A stretch of DNA of 37,640 nucleotides from Pseudomonadota bacterium. GTDB taxonomy: Bacteria; Pseudomonadota; Gammaproteobacteria; Pseudomonadales; Moraxellaceae. Shown piece after piece: positions 24,658 through 33,733 of this stretch; the stretch's first letter is position 1, and every line of letters starts with the position of its first letter. The stretch lies in contig JAJXWR010000018.1 of assembly GCA_021781515.1 (NCBI GenBank), positions 1 to 37,640 of the forward strand, read 5' to 3'. The notes beneath the pieces were generated by a model, which saw only the letters and a program-made list of their open reading frames with translations, did no database searches and had not been told where the DNA came from. A program made the translations under genes and the position numbers.

Positions 24658-24873
24658 TCAATACAAACGCTGGGTTCTTACTGCTTCACGGGCCACTTTT
24701 TTGGCATGGCGCTTGACTGCTGCTGCCTGCTTGCGTTTACGTTCCTGCGTGGGTTTTTCATAAAATTCACGTTTACGGACTTCAGCCAGAACCCCTGCTT
24801 TTTCACAGGACCGTTTAAAACGGCGCAGGGCTACATCAAAAGGTTCACCTTCTTTGACCTTCACAGCGGGCAT
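24658..24873 (-). CDS. rpsU: 30S ribosomal protein S21
   Basis: 71 residues from ATG 24873, the same length as E. coli S21. Nearly every block is conserved: [38 protein letters not shown] and AVKRHAKK. It is a small basic protein of the 30S subunit, needed for initiation. A longer in-frame start at 24900 exists, but the protein family begins at MPAVKVKEG, so 24873 is used. AGG in CACAGGTAGTTATT serves as ribosome binding site. First gene of the operon; promoter at 24941-24969. Confidence 0.97.
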   Translation of the reverse strand: MPAVKVKEGEPFDVALRRFKRSCEKAGVLAEVRKREFYEKPTQERKRKQAAAVKRHAKKVAREAVRTQRLY

Positions 24874-24912
24874 AATAACTACCTGTGGTAATTGATTCAA
24901 TAAATAGGTATA

Positions 24913-24929
24913 AGGTCTGATTGAGACCT
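24913..24929 (-). promoter_or_regulatory. Hairpin in the rpsU leader
   Basis: AGGTCT (24913-24918) and AGACCT (24924-24929) form a perfect 6-bp stem with a 5-nt loop, just downstream of the predicted transcription start and about 40 nt before the rpsU start codon. There is no U-tract, so a translational control or stability role is more likely than termination. Confidence 0.4.
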
Positions 24930-24940
24930 AAGGGGCACAT

Positions 24941-24969
24941 AATCTAATGCTTTACTGCTTTTATTGCAA
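24941..24969 (-). promoter_or_regulatory. Predicted rpsU-yqeY-dnaG promoter
   Basis: Minus strand TTGCAA (24964-24969), 17-nt spacer, TAGATT (24941-24946). The start is expected near 24934, giving a leader of about 60 nt that contains the hairpin at 24913-24929. Confidence 0.5.
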
Positions 24970-25434
24970 GGTTTTTTCTGCAGGTTTTTTTGGGTTTTTT
25001 CAACTATTTGTTAATGGCAGGGTGAACGCTGCAAAAAACCTGAGTCACTTCACAGGAGTATACTGTTCTATTTTTCTTTGCAGATTTGCTGGGGCTTGAT
25101 GGGTCGGGATTTCCTTTGGCGAGTAAACAGAGTTGTGCTGCCGTAACCCTGCGATTTACCCATGAAACAAACATCTCCGTTTTTGATGAGCTGGCAGCTA
25201 TAACTTGAATTCAAGAAAAATCCGCCTTGATTAAAGTGGCTACTTTAGTGCGTGGAGTGCGGTATACTCCACGATGGTGACATTAAGCCGGCCACGATCA
25301 TTCTTGCGCTTGGGCATGTGTACGATGTGCGAAGGAACGTCGCACTGCAGCAGCCCGAAACGGACAAACAAGGAAGGCGAAGTCGTGTGATTTCCGTCGT
25401 TGCTGTTGCATCTCATTGAATAAAGGTGTGGTCG
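24970..25434. other. Divergent intergenic region between rpsU and tsaD
   Basis: About 460 bases without a supported gene. T-rich runs around 24970-25000 include CAGGTTTTTT (24981-24990), matched by its reverse complement AAAAAACCTG (25033-25042). On the tsaD side are two perfect hairpins: CGTGGAGT/ACTCCACG (25251-25273) and GTGCGA/TCGCAC (25327-25345). The tsaD promoter should be here, but I cannot choose one confidently. Confidence 0.5.
25251..25273 (+). promoter_or_regulatory. Inverted repeat upstream of tsaD
   Basis: CGTGGAGT (25251-25258) and ACTCCACG (25266-25273) are perfect 8-bp arms around a 7-nt centre containing GGTAT. It lies about 165 nt before tsaD. It could be an operator or an RNA hairpin. 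A second, smaller hairpin follows at 25327-25345. Confidence 0.4.
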
Positions 25435-26439
25435 ATGCTGGTGTTAGGTATTGAAACTTCGTGCGATGAAACCGGGGTCGCTCTTTATGACAGCGAACAG
25501 GGACTGCTCGGCCAGGAACTGTATTCTCAGACCGGCTTGCATGCGGATTATGGGGGTGTGGTGCCGGAACTGGCTTCTCGTGATCATGTGCGAAAATTGG
25601 TTCCCTTGCTGCGTCAACTATTGAGTCGTTGTGGCGTTAGTCAGGCGGATGGGGTGGCTTATACCGCAGGTCCCGGGCTGGCAGGAGCGTTGATGGTTGG
25701 TGCAATGCTGGGGCGGGCGCTGGCGATGGCCTGGGGTGTTCCAGCGATTGCTGTGCATCATATGGAAGGGCATTTGTTGGCACCGTTGATCGGTAAACAG
25801 GCCCCATTGTATCCTTGGCTGGTGTTGCTGGTATCAGGGGGACATACGCAGTTAATCAAGGTGAAGGCCTTTGGTCAGTATGAGTTATTGGGTGAGTCGC
25901 TGGATGATGCGGTGGGTGAGGCGTTTGACAAAGTCGCTAAAATGCTGGGGTTGGGGTATCCGGGCGGACCGGCAGTCGCTGAATTGGCGTTGCAGGGCAA
26001 CGCTGCCCGTTTTGCTCTGCCGTTGCCGATGCTGGATCAGCCGGGGCTGGATTTCAGTTTCTCAGGCCTGAAAACAGCGGTTCGCCTGGTGTGGGAACAA
26101 ACCCCTGCCTATCCTGGCCTGCAGGCCGACCTGTGTGCCTCGTTTGAAGCGGCTGCGGTGCAGGTGCTGGTGGCCAAAACCTGGCGAGCGGTACGGCAGA
26201 CGGGGATTGGCTGTCTGATTGTGGCCGGTGGGGTATCTGCCAATCAGCGTTTGCGGCAGGCCTTGCAGGCACAGGCCGGTGTGCAGGTCTATTATGCGCC
26301 GCTTGAGCATTGTACGGACAATGGGGCCATGATTGCCTATGCCGGTTGTCAACGGCTGTTGCGAGGGGAAACTCAATCGTTGGCGGTGGAGGTGAGGCCG
26401 CGCTGGCCTTTGGTGGATATTGGGAGCAGTCAGTCTTGA
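25435..26439 (+). CDS. tsaD: tRNA N6-adenosine threonylcarbamoyltransferase TsaD
   Basis: 334 residues from ATG 25435 (E. coli 337). It transfers threonylcarbamoyl to A37 of ANN-decoding tRNAs with TsaB and TsaE. The N-terminus [19 protein letters not shown] is canonical, which argues against the GTG nine bases upstream. The metal-binding HHMEGH motif is present, along with [18 protein letters not shown] and the C-terminal [20 protein letters not shown] (25422-25428) is the ribosome binding site. It is usually a stand-alone or rpsU-divergent gene, as here. Its stop TGA overlaps a TTG start of the efflux adaptor gene, so the two are likely co-transcribed. Confidence 0.96.
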   Translation: MLVLGIETSCDETGVALYDSEQGLLGQELYSQTGLHADYGGVVPELASRDHVRKLVPLLRQLLSRCGVSQADGVAYTAGPGLAGALMVGAMLGRALAMAWGVPAIAVHHMEGHLLAPLIGKQAPLYPWLVLLVSGGHTQLIKVKAFGQYELLGESLDDAVGEAFDKVAKMLGLGYPGGPAVAELALQGNAARFALPLPMLDQPGLDFSFSGLKTAVRLVWEQTPAYPGLQADLCASFEAAAVQVLVAKTWRAVRQTGIGCLIVAGGVSANQRLRQALQAQAGVQVYYAPLEHCTDNGAMIAYAGCQRLLRGETQSLAVEVRPRWPLVDIGSSQS

Positions 26440-27533
26440 ATTTCTGGCGATGGATGATGTTGTGTTTTGCGGTTGTGTTGTTGTTGCTGCTCTGGATTGG
26501 CCGGGCAGCACCCGCAAAACTGCAAGTGCCGTCAAAAATCAGAACGGTGCATGTGCATCCGGTTCGGCGGGGAGATTTTCAGTCAGGCATTGAAGCACTC
26601 GGGACGGTTACACCAGAACAGGTGGTGGTGATCCATACTCAGTTGGAAGCACAACCGCTGCTGGCGCTTGATTTTAAAGAAGGCGAGCAGGTACGGGCCG
26701 GCCAGCTGCTGGCACGGATTGATCCCCGGCCTTATCAGATCGCTGTGGATCAGGCCGAGGCGCAACTGAACCGGGATCGGCAATTGTTGGAAAATGCACA
26801 GGTTGATGCCGCACGCTATCGGCAGTTGATACAAAAACATGCGGTCAGTGACCAGACCTGGGTGACCCAGGAGGCCACGGTGCGGGTGGATTTGGCAACG
26901 GTAGCCGTTGACCAGGCCACTGTCGCTAATGCGCGACTGATGTTGTCTTATACGCGTATCACGTCGCCGCTGGACGGACGGGTCGGCATCCGGCAGGTTG
27001 ATCCGGGTAATCTGCTGCATATTGCCGATGTGAATGGCATTGTCAGCGTGACCCGGATGGATCCCATGGATGTGATATTTAGTATTCCTCAAGAAGACTG
27101 GCCGCAATTGCAGAACTGCAAGCATCCCGGGGTACAGATATGGAGCCGGGACAGGAGTCAACTGCTGGCTGAAGGTCTGTTGTTGAGTCATGACAATCAG
27201 ATTGATCTGACCACGGGAACCTTGAAGATCCGTGCGCAGTTTAATAATGCCAGGCAGAATCTGTTTCCCAACCAGTTTGTCAATGTACGTCTGGTGACCC
27301 GGCAGGTGCGTCAGGGATTGATCGTTCCCCGGCAGGCGCTGCTGGAGCGGGATGGACATTATCAGGTTGATCTGGTGGTTGCTGATAAAGTACTTGAACG
27401 TCCGGTGCAGGTGGAAGCGACTAACAGCCTGGAAGCATTGATCAGTGCTGGACTTCAGGAAGGGCAGTGGTTGATTACTGAAGGAACTGATCAGTTACGT
27501 GCTGGAATGCAGGTGCATGCCTTGCGTGATTGA
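26436..27533 (+). CDS. mdtA: RND efflux periplasmic adaptor, MdtA-like
   Basis: 365 residues if started at TTG 26436, which overlaps the tsaD stop (TTGA) and has GGGAG (26422-26426) 9 nt upstream; ATG 26454 is the alternative. It is a membrane-fusion protein: N-terminal anchor (about 6-22), then [21 protein letters not shown], lipoyl/hairpin region ([21 protein letters not shown]), [24 protein letters not shown], and beta-barrel end. It links the inner-membrane pump (MdtBC) to the outer-membrane factor. It is followed 48 nt later by mdtB in an operon resembling E. coli mdtABC. No local regulator gene is present. Confidence 0.9.
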   Translation: MNFWRWMMLCFAVVLLLLLWIGRAAPAKLQVPSKIRTVHVHPVRRGDFQSGIEALGTVTPEQVVVIHTQLEAQPLLALDFKEGEQVRAGQLLARIDPRPYQIAVDQAEAQLNRDRQLLENAQVDAARYRQLIQKHAVSDQTWVTQEATVRVDLATVAVDQATVANARLMLSYTRITSPLDGRVGIRQVDPGNLLHIADVNGIVSVTRMDPMDVIFSIPQEDWPQLQNCKHPGVQIWSRDRSQLLAEGLLLSHDNQIDLTTGTLKIRAQFNNARQNLFPNQFVNVRLVTRQVRQGLIVPRQALLERDGHYQVDLVVADKVLERPVQVEATNSLEALISAGLQEGQWLITEGTDQLRAGMQVHALRD

Positions 27534-27581
27534 TTTAATGATCCCGTCAGTCAGTATGGCGGCTGTCCTTGCGAGTATTCG

Positions 27582-30500
27582 ATGAAAGCGACACGAATTT
27601 TTATAGATCGGCCGGTGGCTACAACGTTGCTGATGTTGGCGATGGCGTTGTGCGGTCTGCTGGCGCTGCGTTTTTTACCCGTATCGGCGTTGCCGGATGT
27701 GGATTTTCCGACGATTCAGGTCGTTACTCTGTACCCGGGAGCCAGTCCTGATGTGATGGCCTCCAGTGTGACGGCGCCGCTAGAGAAACAGTTTGGTCAG
27801 ATGCCCGGACTGGACCAGATGAGTTCCACCAGTTCAGCCGGGGCGTCGATTATTGTTTTACGCTTTGTCTTGGGCCTGGGACTGGACGTTGCAGAGCAGG
27901 AAGTTCAGGAAGGCATCAATATGGCGGCACTGTTTTTGCCGACGGATTTGCCGATGCCCCCGGTGTATAACAAAGTCAATCCGGCGGATACACCGGTATT
28001 GACGTTAGCCGTTACCGCCACTCATTTACCGTTACCCGTGCTTGAAGATATGGTGGATACTCGGCTGGCGGCCCCATTGTCCCAGGTGAAGGGGGTGGGA
28101 CTGGTCAGTCTGCAGGGAGGTCAGCGGCCTGCAGTACGCTTGCAGGTGGATGCGGCGGCGTTAGCGGCACGGGGGCTAGGTTTTGAGGACGTACGCACTT
28201 TTATTCAGAATGCCAATGTCAATACGCCTAAAGGATTAATGGACGGTGTGGCGCAGGCGACGACACTGGATGTTAATGATCAACTGGCATCAGCGGCAGA
28301 ATATCGGGATCTGGTGCTGGCTTATCAGCACGGTGCACCTATCCGTCTGGCGGATGTGGCGCATCCGGTGGATGGTGCGGAAAACGTGCATTTGGCCGCC
28401 TGGGCGGGCAATCATCCGGCGTTGTTGTTATCGATCCAACGGCAGCCGGGTGCCAATGTACTGGCAACCGTCAATGCGCTGAATACCAAACTCCGCCAGT
28501 TGCACACAAACTTGCCAGAGGGTGTGCAGGTGCGGGTTATTTCCGACAGGACGGATTCGATACGTGCGTCGGTGCATGATGTCAGTGCGGAACTGCTTTT
28601 TGCTATTGTGCTGGTGGTGCTGGTTATTTTTCTTTTTTTGCGCAGTCTTCCAGCGACGGTGATTCCTGCTGTGGCGGTGCCTTTATCGCTATTGGGAACC
28701 GTGGCTGTCATGTACCTGTCAGGAATGTCAATCAATAATCTGACCTTGATGGCGATGACCGTGGCGACGGGGTTTGTGGTCGATGATGCGATTGTCATGG
28801 TAGAAAATATTGCTAGGTTGTGTGAAACCGGCTTGCCGCCTTTTCAGGCGGCGTTGCGCGGCGCTCGGCAAATGGGTTTTACCATTGTGTCGCTGACCGT
28901 ATCGTTGATTGCGGTTCTGATTCCCTTACTCTTTATGCAGGATGTTATTGGTCGGTTATTTCGGGAATTTTCTCTGACCTTGGTGATAGCCATCGTATTG
29001 TCCGCACTGATCTCACTCAGCCTCACCCCGATGTTGAGTGCCAGATTGTTAAAAACGGTGCCCAGAGTGCCGACCGCAGAAAGAGAAGCCGGGTTCTGGC
29101 TGCAGCTGTTGCGGGGGTATGAACGTCTGCTGATCCAGGCACTGGATCACCGGTATGAAGTGTTGGGGTTGCTTGGATTGAGTGTACTGGTGACGGCGGC
29201 ACTCTATGTCGATGTCAGCAAAGGTTTTTTCCCTGAGCAGGATGTGGGCGAGCTGACGGCGATGACCCAAGCCGATGCGAGTATTTCTTTTGCCGGGATG
29301 GCGGCGTTGCAGGAGCAACTGGTGGCGAAGCTGCAGAAAAATCCTTCAGTGGCACATATCGCCTCTACCGTGGGGATTGATGGCACCAACAGCGTATTGA
29401 GTCAGGGACGCCTGCTGATTACCCTGACGGACAAGGCGGATCGGCCTGCAATGCAAGTGGTTGAACATCAATTGCTGGATGCAGCAAAATCCGTGAACGG
29501 CATGCATCTGTTGCTCAAACCAGTGCAGGATGTATCGGTGGATGATGAGTTTAGCGCTTCGGCGTACCGGGTCTCCCTGTCGGAACTGGATGCTGATGAA
29601 CTGCATCAGGCAGCTGATGCGTTGTTACAGACAATGCAAGAGGATCCTCTCTTTACCGCCGTACATGCAGAACACAATCAGCGCATGCGGGCGTTGTTTA
29701 TCGAGGTGGATCGAGACACCGCCTCTCGCCTTGGGGTCAGCATGGCCGATGTGGACAACCTGTTGTACGATGCTTTTGGACAACGCCTGATTTCCACTAT
29801 CTTTACCCAGGCCAATCAGTACCGGGTGGTTCTGGAGCTAAAACCCACGGTATACCAGACACTGAACCCGGTACTGCAATCAGGCGGGCCGAGTCTGCAC
29901 GATCTTTATTTACAGACGAATCAGGGCATGATCCGATTGGATACACTGGCACACTGGCGGACACAATGGGTTGATGAGTCCATTGCACACGTGGGACAGT
30001 TTCCGGCAGTCACTCTGGGATTCAATCTAGCCACTGGAGTCTCGCTGGATCAGGCGATGCGGCATTTGCAGGGCGCTATTGCAGCCCGGCATTTTCCATT
30101 GCGTCTGAATGTTGCCTATCAGGGAGCCTTGCGGGCTTTTGTGGCGGCACTCAGTAATCAGCTCTGGCTGTTACTGGCGGCGGTCATTACCATGTACATT
30201 GTTCTGGGTGTGCTTTACGAAAGTTTTATCCATCCCTTAACCATATTATCGACCTTGCCGTCGGCGGCTATGGGAGCATTGGGGATATTGCTGATCACTC
30301 ACCAGGCACTGGATGTGCTGGGTATCATCGGCATTGTATTATTGATCGGTATCGTCAAAAAAAATGCCATTATGATGATCGATTTTGCGTTGGATGCAGA
30401 ACGTCATCGGCATTTAAGTCCTCGGGCCGCCATTCATGAAGCGTGCCTGTTGCGGTTTCGGCCGATTCTCATGACGACATTGTGCGCACTGGTCGGGGCT

Positions 30501-30686
30501 TTGCCGTTGCTCTGGGGACAAAGTATGGGGGCTGAGTTGCGTCAGCCGCTGGGATTGACTTTGGTGGGTGGCTTGCTGGTCAGTCAGTTGCTAACGCTGT
30601 TTACGACGCCGGTACTCTATTTGACGTTGGCGGAATGGGCACATCGTTCAACAGACGATACCGGTCAGGGATCAACGGTCTTATGA
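27582..30686 (+). CDS. mdtB: RND efflux pump permease MdtB
   Basis: 1034 residues, a full-length RND (AcrB-type) inner-membrane proton/drug antiporter. Strong likeness to E. coli MdtB is evident: FIDRPVATTLLMLA, PVSALPDVDFPTIQVVTLYP, GASPDVMASSVTAPLEKQFG, and EEYRDLVLAYQ-type blocks. The proton-relay pair Asp401-Asp402 in TGFVVDDAIVMVEN and the lysine in IVKKNAIMMIDF are kept. MdtB normally works as a heterotrimer with MdtC, encoded next. ATG 27582 has a weak ribosome binding site. Its stop overlaps the mdtC start (ATGA). Confidence 0.95.
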   Translation: MKATRIFIDRPVATTLLMLAMALCGLLALRFLPVSALPDVDFPTIQVVTLYPGASPDVMASSVTAPLEKQFGQMPGLDQMSSTSSAGASIIVLRFVLGLGLDVAEQEVQEGINMAALFLPTDLPMPPVYNKVNPADTPVLTLAVTATHLPLPVLEDMVDTRLAAPLSQVKGVGLVSLQGGQRPAVRLQVDAAALAARGLGFEDVRTFIQNANVNTPKGLMDGVAQATTLDVNDQLASAAEYRDLVLAYQHGAPIRLADVAHPVDGAENVHLAAWAGNHPALLLSIQRQPGANVLATVNALNTKLRQLHTNLPEGVQVRVISDRTDSIRASVHDVSAELLFAIVLVVLVIFLFLRSLPATVIPAVAVPLSLLGTVAVMYLSGMSINNLTLMAMTVATGFVVDDAIVMVENIARLCETGLPPFQAALRGARQMGFTIVSLTVSLIAVLIPLLFMQDVIGRLFREFSLTLVIAIVLSALISLSLTPMLSARLLKTVPRVPTAEREAGFWLQLLRGYERLLIQALDHRYEVLGLLGLSVLVTAALYVDVSKGFFPEQDVGELTAMTQADASISFAGMAALQEQLVAKLQKNPSVAHIASTVGIDGTNSVLSQGRLLITLTDKADRPAMQVVEHQLLDAAKSVNGMHLLLKPVQDVSVDDEFSASAYRVSLSELDADELHQAADALLQTMQEDPLFTAVHAEHNQRMRALFIEVDRDTASRLGVSMADVDNLLYDAFGQRLISTIFTQANQYRVVLELKPTVYQTLNPVLQSGGPSLHDLYLQTNQGMIRLDTLAHWRTQWVDESIAHVGQFPAVTLGFNLATGVSLDQAMRHLQGAIAARHFPLRLNVAYQGALRAFVAALSNQLWLLLAAVITMYIVLGVLYESFIHPLTILSTLPSAAMGALGILLITHQALDVLGIIGIVLLIGIVKKNAIMMIDFALDAERHRHLSPRAAIHEACLLRFRPILMTTLCALVGALPLLWGQSMGAELRQPLGLTLVGGLLVSQLLTLFTTPVLYLTLAEWAHRSTDDTGQGSTVL

Positions 30687-33600
30687 TCCGGATGTTTCTG
30701 CGTCGTCCGGTGGCGACTTTTTTGCTGACACTGGCCTTAGGACTGGTGGGAATCATCGGCTATTGGATGTTGCCCGTGTCTTCTTTACCGCAAGTGGATT
30801 TTCCCACCATTCGGGTACAGGCTTCGTTGCCCGGAGCCAGCCCGGAAGTGATGGCAGCGACGGTGGCAGCACCGCTTGAGCAGACGTTGGGCCGTATTGC
30901 CGGGGTCACGGAGATGACCTCACAAAGTTCCCTGGGCTCGACCAGTCTGGTGTTGCAGTTTGATCTGAATCGCAATATTGATGGTGCAGCGCGGGATGTG
31001 CAGGCCGGAATCAATGCGGCAAGAAGCCTGTTGCCTACGGGGATGCCGAGTAATCCCACGTGGCGTAAGGTCAACCCCTCGGATGCGCCGGTACTGATTC
31101 TGGTGTTGTCTTCCAAAACTGAAAATCCCGGACGCCTTTATGATCTGGCTTCAACAGTCATTGCCCAACGATTGGCACAACTGGAAGGGGTGGGCCAGGT
31201 GATTGTCGGAGGCAGTTCACTGCCGGCGGTGCGTATTGATGTCAACCCGGGGGCACTGGCCGCCCGGGGAATAAGCTGGGCGACGTTACGGCAGAGCATT
31301 CAGGCGGCTAATCAGAACAGGCCGAAAGGGATGCTGGAGAATCAGAACCGGCAATGGCTGCTGTTGACTAATGACCAGGCGAGGAAGGCGGCTGATTATC
31401 GGCCACTGATCATTGCCTGGCAACACCAGTCGCCAGTACGGTTAAAGGATGTAGCAGAGGTGCGTGATGACGTAGAGGATGCTCGTAATGCTGGCATTCT
31501 CAATGGGCATGCGGCGGTGGTGGTGCTGGTATTCCGTCAGCCAGGAGCCAATATCCTGAAAACTGCGGATACGATCAAGGCGGCCTTACCGGCATTACAG
31601 GATGCCTTGCCAACCACGACCACCTTACAGATGACCATTGATCGAACCCCGGTAATCCGTTCTTCCATGCATGATGTAAAGCAGAGTCTGCTGGTGTCGG
31701 TGTTTCTGGTGATTTTGGTGGTCTATTTTTTTCTCAGGGACTGGCATGCCACCATCATTCCGGGAATTACTATTCCGATCAGTTTATTGGCCACGTGTGC
31801 CGTATTGTTTCTCGGAGGCTACAGTATTGATATGCTGTCCTTGATGGCCATGACGGTGGCTTCCGGTTTTGTGGTTGATGATGCGATAGTTGTTCTGGAA
31901 AATATTGCCCGGCATCTGGATGCCGGGATGTCGCCACAACGGGCGGCCTTAAAAGGTGGGCAGGAAGTCATGTTTACCGTTGTGTCGATGACACTGTCGT
32001 TGATTGCGGTATTTATTCCAGTGCTTTTTATGGGGGGAATTCTTGGGCGGCTGTTTCATGAATTCGCCATTACCCTGTCAGCGGCTGTACTGATCTCGTT
32101 AGGCGTGTCACTGTCCACGATTCCGGTAATGGCTAGCCGCTGGTTGCGGCCTGGGCGTATGGTCAATCATAACGTGGGTGAACAGAATACCCCCGGACTG
32201 CAATTGTATCATCGAAGTTTGCGCCGGGCACTGCAGTACCGGGGCTGGCTGCTTTTTAGTCTGTTGCTGACCGTGCTTCTAACGGTTTATCTGTTTCGTC
32301 AGATCCCCAAGGGGTTTATGCCTGAACAGGATACCGGCCGATTATTCGGGGCGCTCCAGGCCGATCAGGATATTTCTTTTCAGGCCATGCGGCAGAAAAT
32401 GCAGCAAACGACGGCTATTCTTCTGCGCAATCCAGACGTTCGGGTCGTACTGAGTTTCACTGGAGGGAGTGGTGGCGACGCTCGAAACAGAGCTTCATTT
32501 TATATTGCATTGCGCAATAAACCGCAACGCCACCGTAGCATCTCGGCAGTGATGCAGTCACTACGCCCCGAACTGGCTGCCTTGCAAGGGGCTGAACTGG
32601 TATTACAACCCATTCAGGATTTACGTATGGGTGGGCGGGTCAGTGATGCGCTATACCAGTACACATTGGAAAGTAATGATTGGGCATTACTGCGTCATTG
32701 GGGGCCGCTGGTAGCCGCTGCAATGAAGAAATTGCCGCAGATCGTTGATGTGCGCTCGGACAGTCAGAACCGCGGACTAGCGACACAACTAGAAGTCAAT
32801 CGACCGTTACTCAGTAGTCTGGGTCTCAAAATGAGTGATGTGGATGACGTGCTCAACAGCAGTTATGCGCAACGTCAGTTTTCCGTGATTTACGGGCAAA
32901 AAAATCAGTACCATGTCATCATGGATTTACCCAATGGGTTACAGGCGTCGACGGCTGGCCTGCAGCAGCTTTTTCTACCCGGAACAACGAGTTCCGCCAT
33001 GTTGCCGCTGACGACAGTGCTGACTGTACATCAGGGTTATGATGCATTGACCGTGAATCATCAGGATCAGTTTGCAGCGACCACACTGTCGTTTAATTTA
33101 CGTGAAGGATATTCTTTATCGGTGGCCAGTCAGGCGATTGGCCAGTTGATAAAGCAACTGCACCTGCCGCTGGCGATACATGGCGGTTTTCAAGGGACAG
33201 CGAAGGCCTTTCATCAGGATTCTTCCAGCGAACCGCTGTTGATTATGACAGCCATTCTGATGGTGTATATTGTGCTTGGCATCCTTTATGAAAGCTTTAT
33301 TCATCCGTTGACCATATTGAGTACCTTGCCTTCGGCGGGGGTAGGTGCCTTGTTGGCTATGCGGATTTTTCATGTGGAACTGACCTTGATTTCGGTGATC
33401 GGGCTGATTCTTCTGATTGGGATTGTCAAAAAAAATGCCATTATGATGATTGACTTTGCCACTCAGGCCCGTCGCCGTGGGGCAGATCCGCAAACAGCCA
33501 TTGAACAGGCGTGTGTGCAACGGTTCCGTCCGATCATGATGACAACGTTGGCGGCTTTTTTTGGTGCCTTGCCATTGGCGCTGGGATGGGGCGAAGGCGG

Positions 33601-33733
33601 TGAATTGCGCCAGCCGCTGGGGATTTCGATCATGGGGGGATTGTTGATCAGCCAGATGTTGACGCTGTATACCACACCAGCGGTTTATCTGGCACTGGAA
33701 CGTTTTAACCGGCAAAAGGAGGTCTTGCATTGA
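30683..33733 (+). CDS. mdtC: RND efflux pump permease MdtC
   Basis: 1016 residues from ATG 30683 (E. coli MdtC is 1025). Conserved blocks are RPVATFLLTLALGLVG, LPQVDFPTIRVQASLPGASP, EQTLGRIAGVTEMTSQSSLG and NPSDAPVLILVLSS. The proton-relay pair Asp399-Asp400 lies in SGFVVDDAIVVLEN, and IVKKNAIMMIDFA occurs near the C-terminus. It is the second permease of the MdtBC heterotrimer. An upstream in-frame start at 30635 would overlap mdtB by 52 nt and adds non-conserved residues, so the ATGA overlap start is preferred. Its stop overlaps the TTG start of the outer-membrane factor gene. Confidence 0.95.
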   Translation: MIRMFLRRPVATFLLTLALGLVGIIGYWMLPVSSLPQVDFPTIRVQASLPGASPEVMAATVAAPLEQTLGRIAGVTEMTSQSSLGSTSLVLQFDLNRNIDGAARDVQAGINAARSLLPTGMPSNPTWRKVNPSDAPVLILVLSSKTENPGRLYDLASTVIAQRLAQLEGVGQVIVGGSSLPAVRIDVNPGALAARGISWATLRQSIQAANQNRPKGMLENQNRQWLLLTNDQARKAADYRPLIIAWQHQSPVRLKDVAEVRDDVEDARNAGILNGHAAVVVLVFRQPGANILKTADTIKAALPALQDALPTTTTLQMTIDRTPVIRSSMHDVKQSLLVSVFLVILVVYFFLRDWHATIIPGITIPISLLATCAVLFLGGYSIDMLSLMAMTVASGFVVDDAIVVLENIARHLDAGMSPQRAALKGGQEVMFTVVSMTLSLIAVFIPVLFMGGILGRLFHEFAITLSAAVLISLGVSLSTIPVMASRWLRPGRMVNHNVGEQNTPGLQLYHRSLRRALQYRGWLLFSLLLTVLLTVYLFRQIPKGFMPEQDTGRLFGALQADQDISFQAMRQKMQQTTAILLRNPDVRVVLSFTGGSGGDARNRASFYIALRNKPQRHRSISAVMQSLRPELAALQGAELVLQPIQDLRMGGRVSDALYQYTLESNDWALLRHWGPLVAAAMKKLPQIVDVRSDSQNRGLATQLEVNRPLLSSLGLKMSDVDDVLNSSYAQRQFSVIYGQKNQYHVIMDLPNGLQASTAGLQQLFLPGTTSSAMLPLTTVLTVHQGYDALTVNHQDQFAATTLSFNLREGYSLSVASQAIGQLIKQLHLPLAIHGGFQGTAKAFHQDSSSEPLLIMTAILMVYIVLGILYESFIHPLTILSTLPSAGVGALLAMRIFHVELTLISVIGLILLIGIVKKNAIMMIDFATQARRRGADPQTAIEQACVQRFRPIMMTTLAAFFGALPLALGWGEGGELRQPLGISIMGGLLISQMLTLYTTPAVYLALERFNRQKEVLH

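Noticed and set aside
25316-25390. A 24-codon open frame with three cysteines ahead of tsaD (starts MCTMCEG)
   Set aside because: No proper ribosome binding site and no supporting evidence; it overlaps the hairpin at 25327-25345 and is likely chance.
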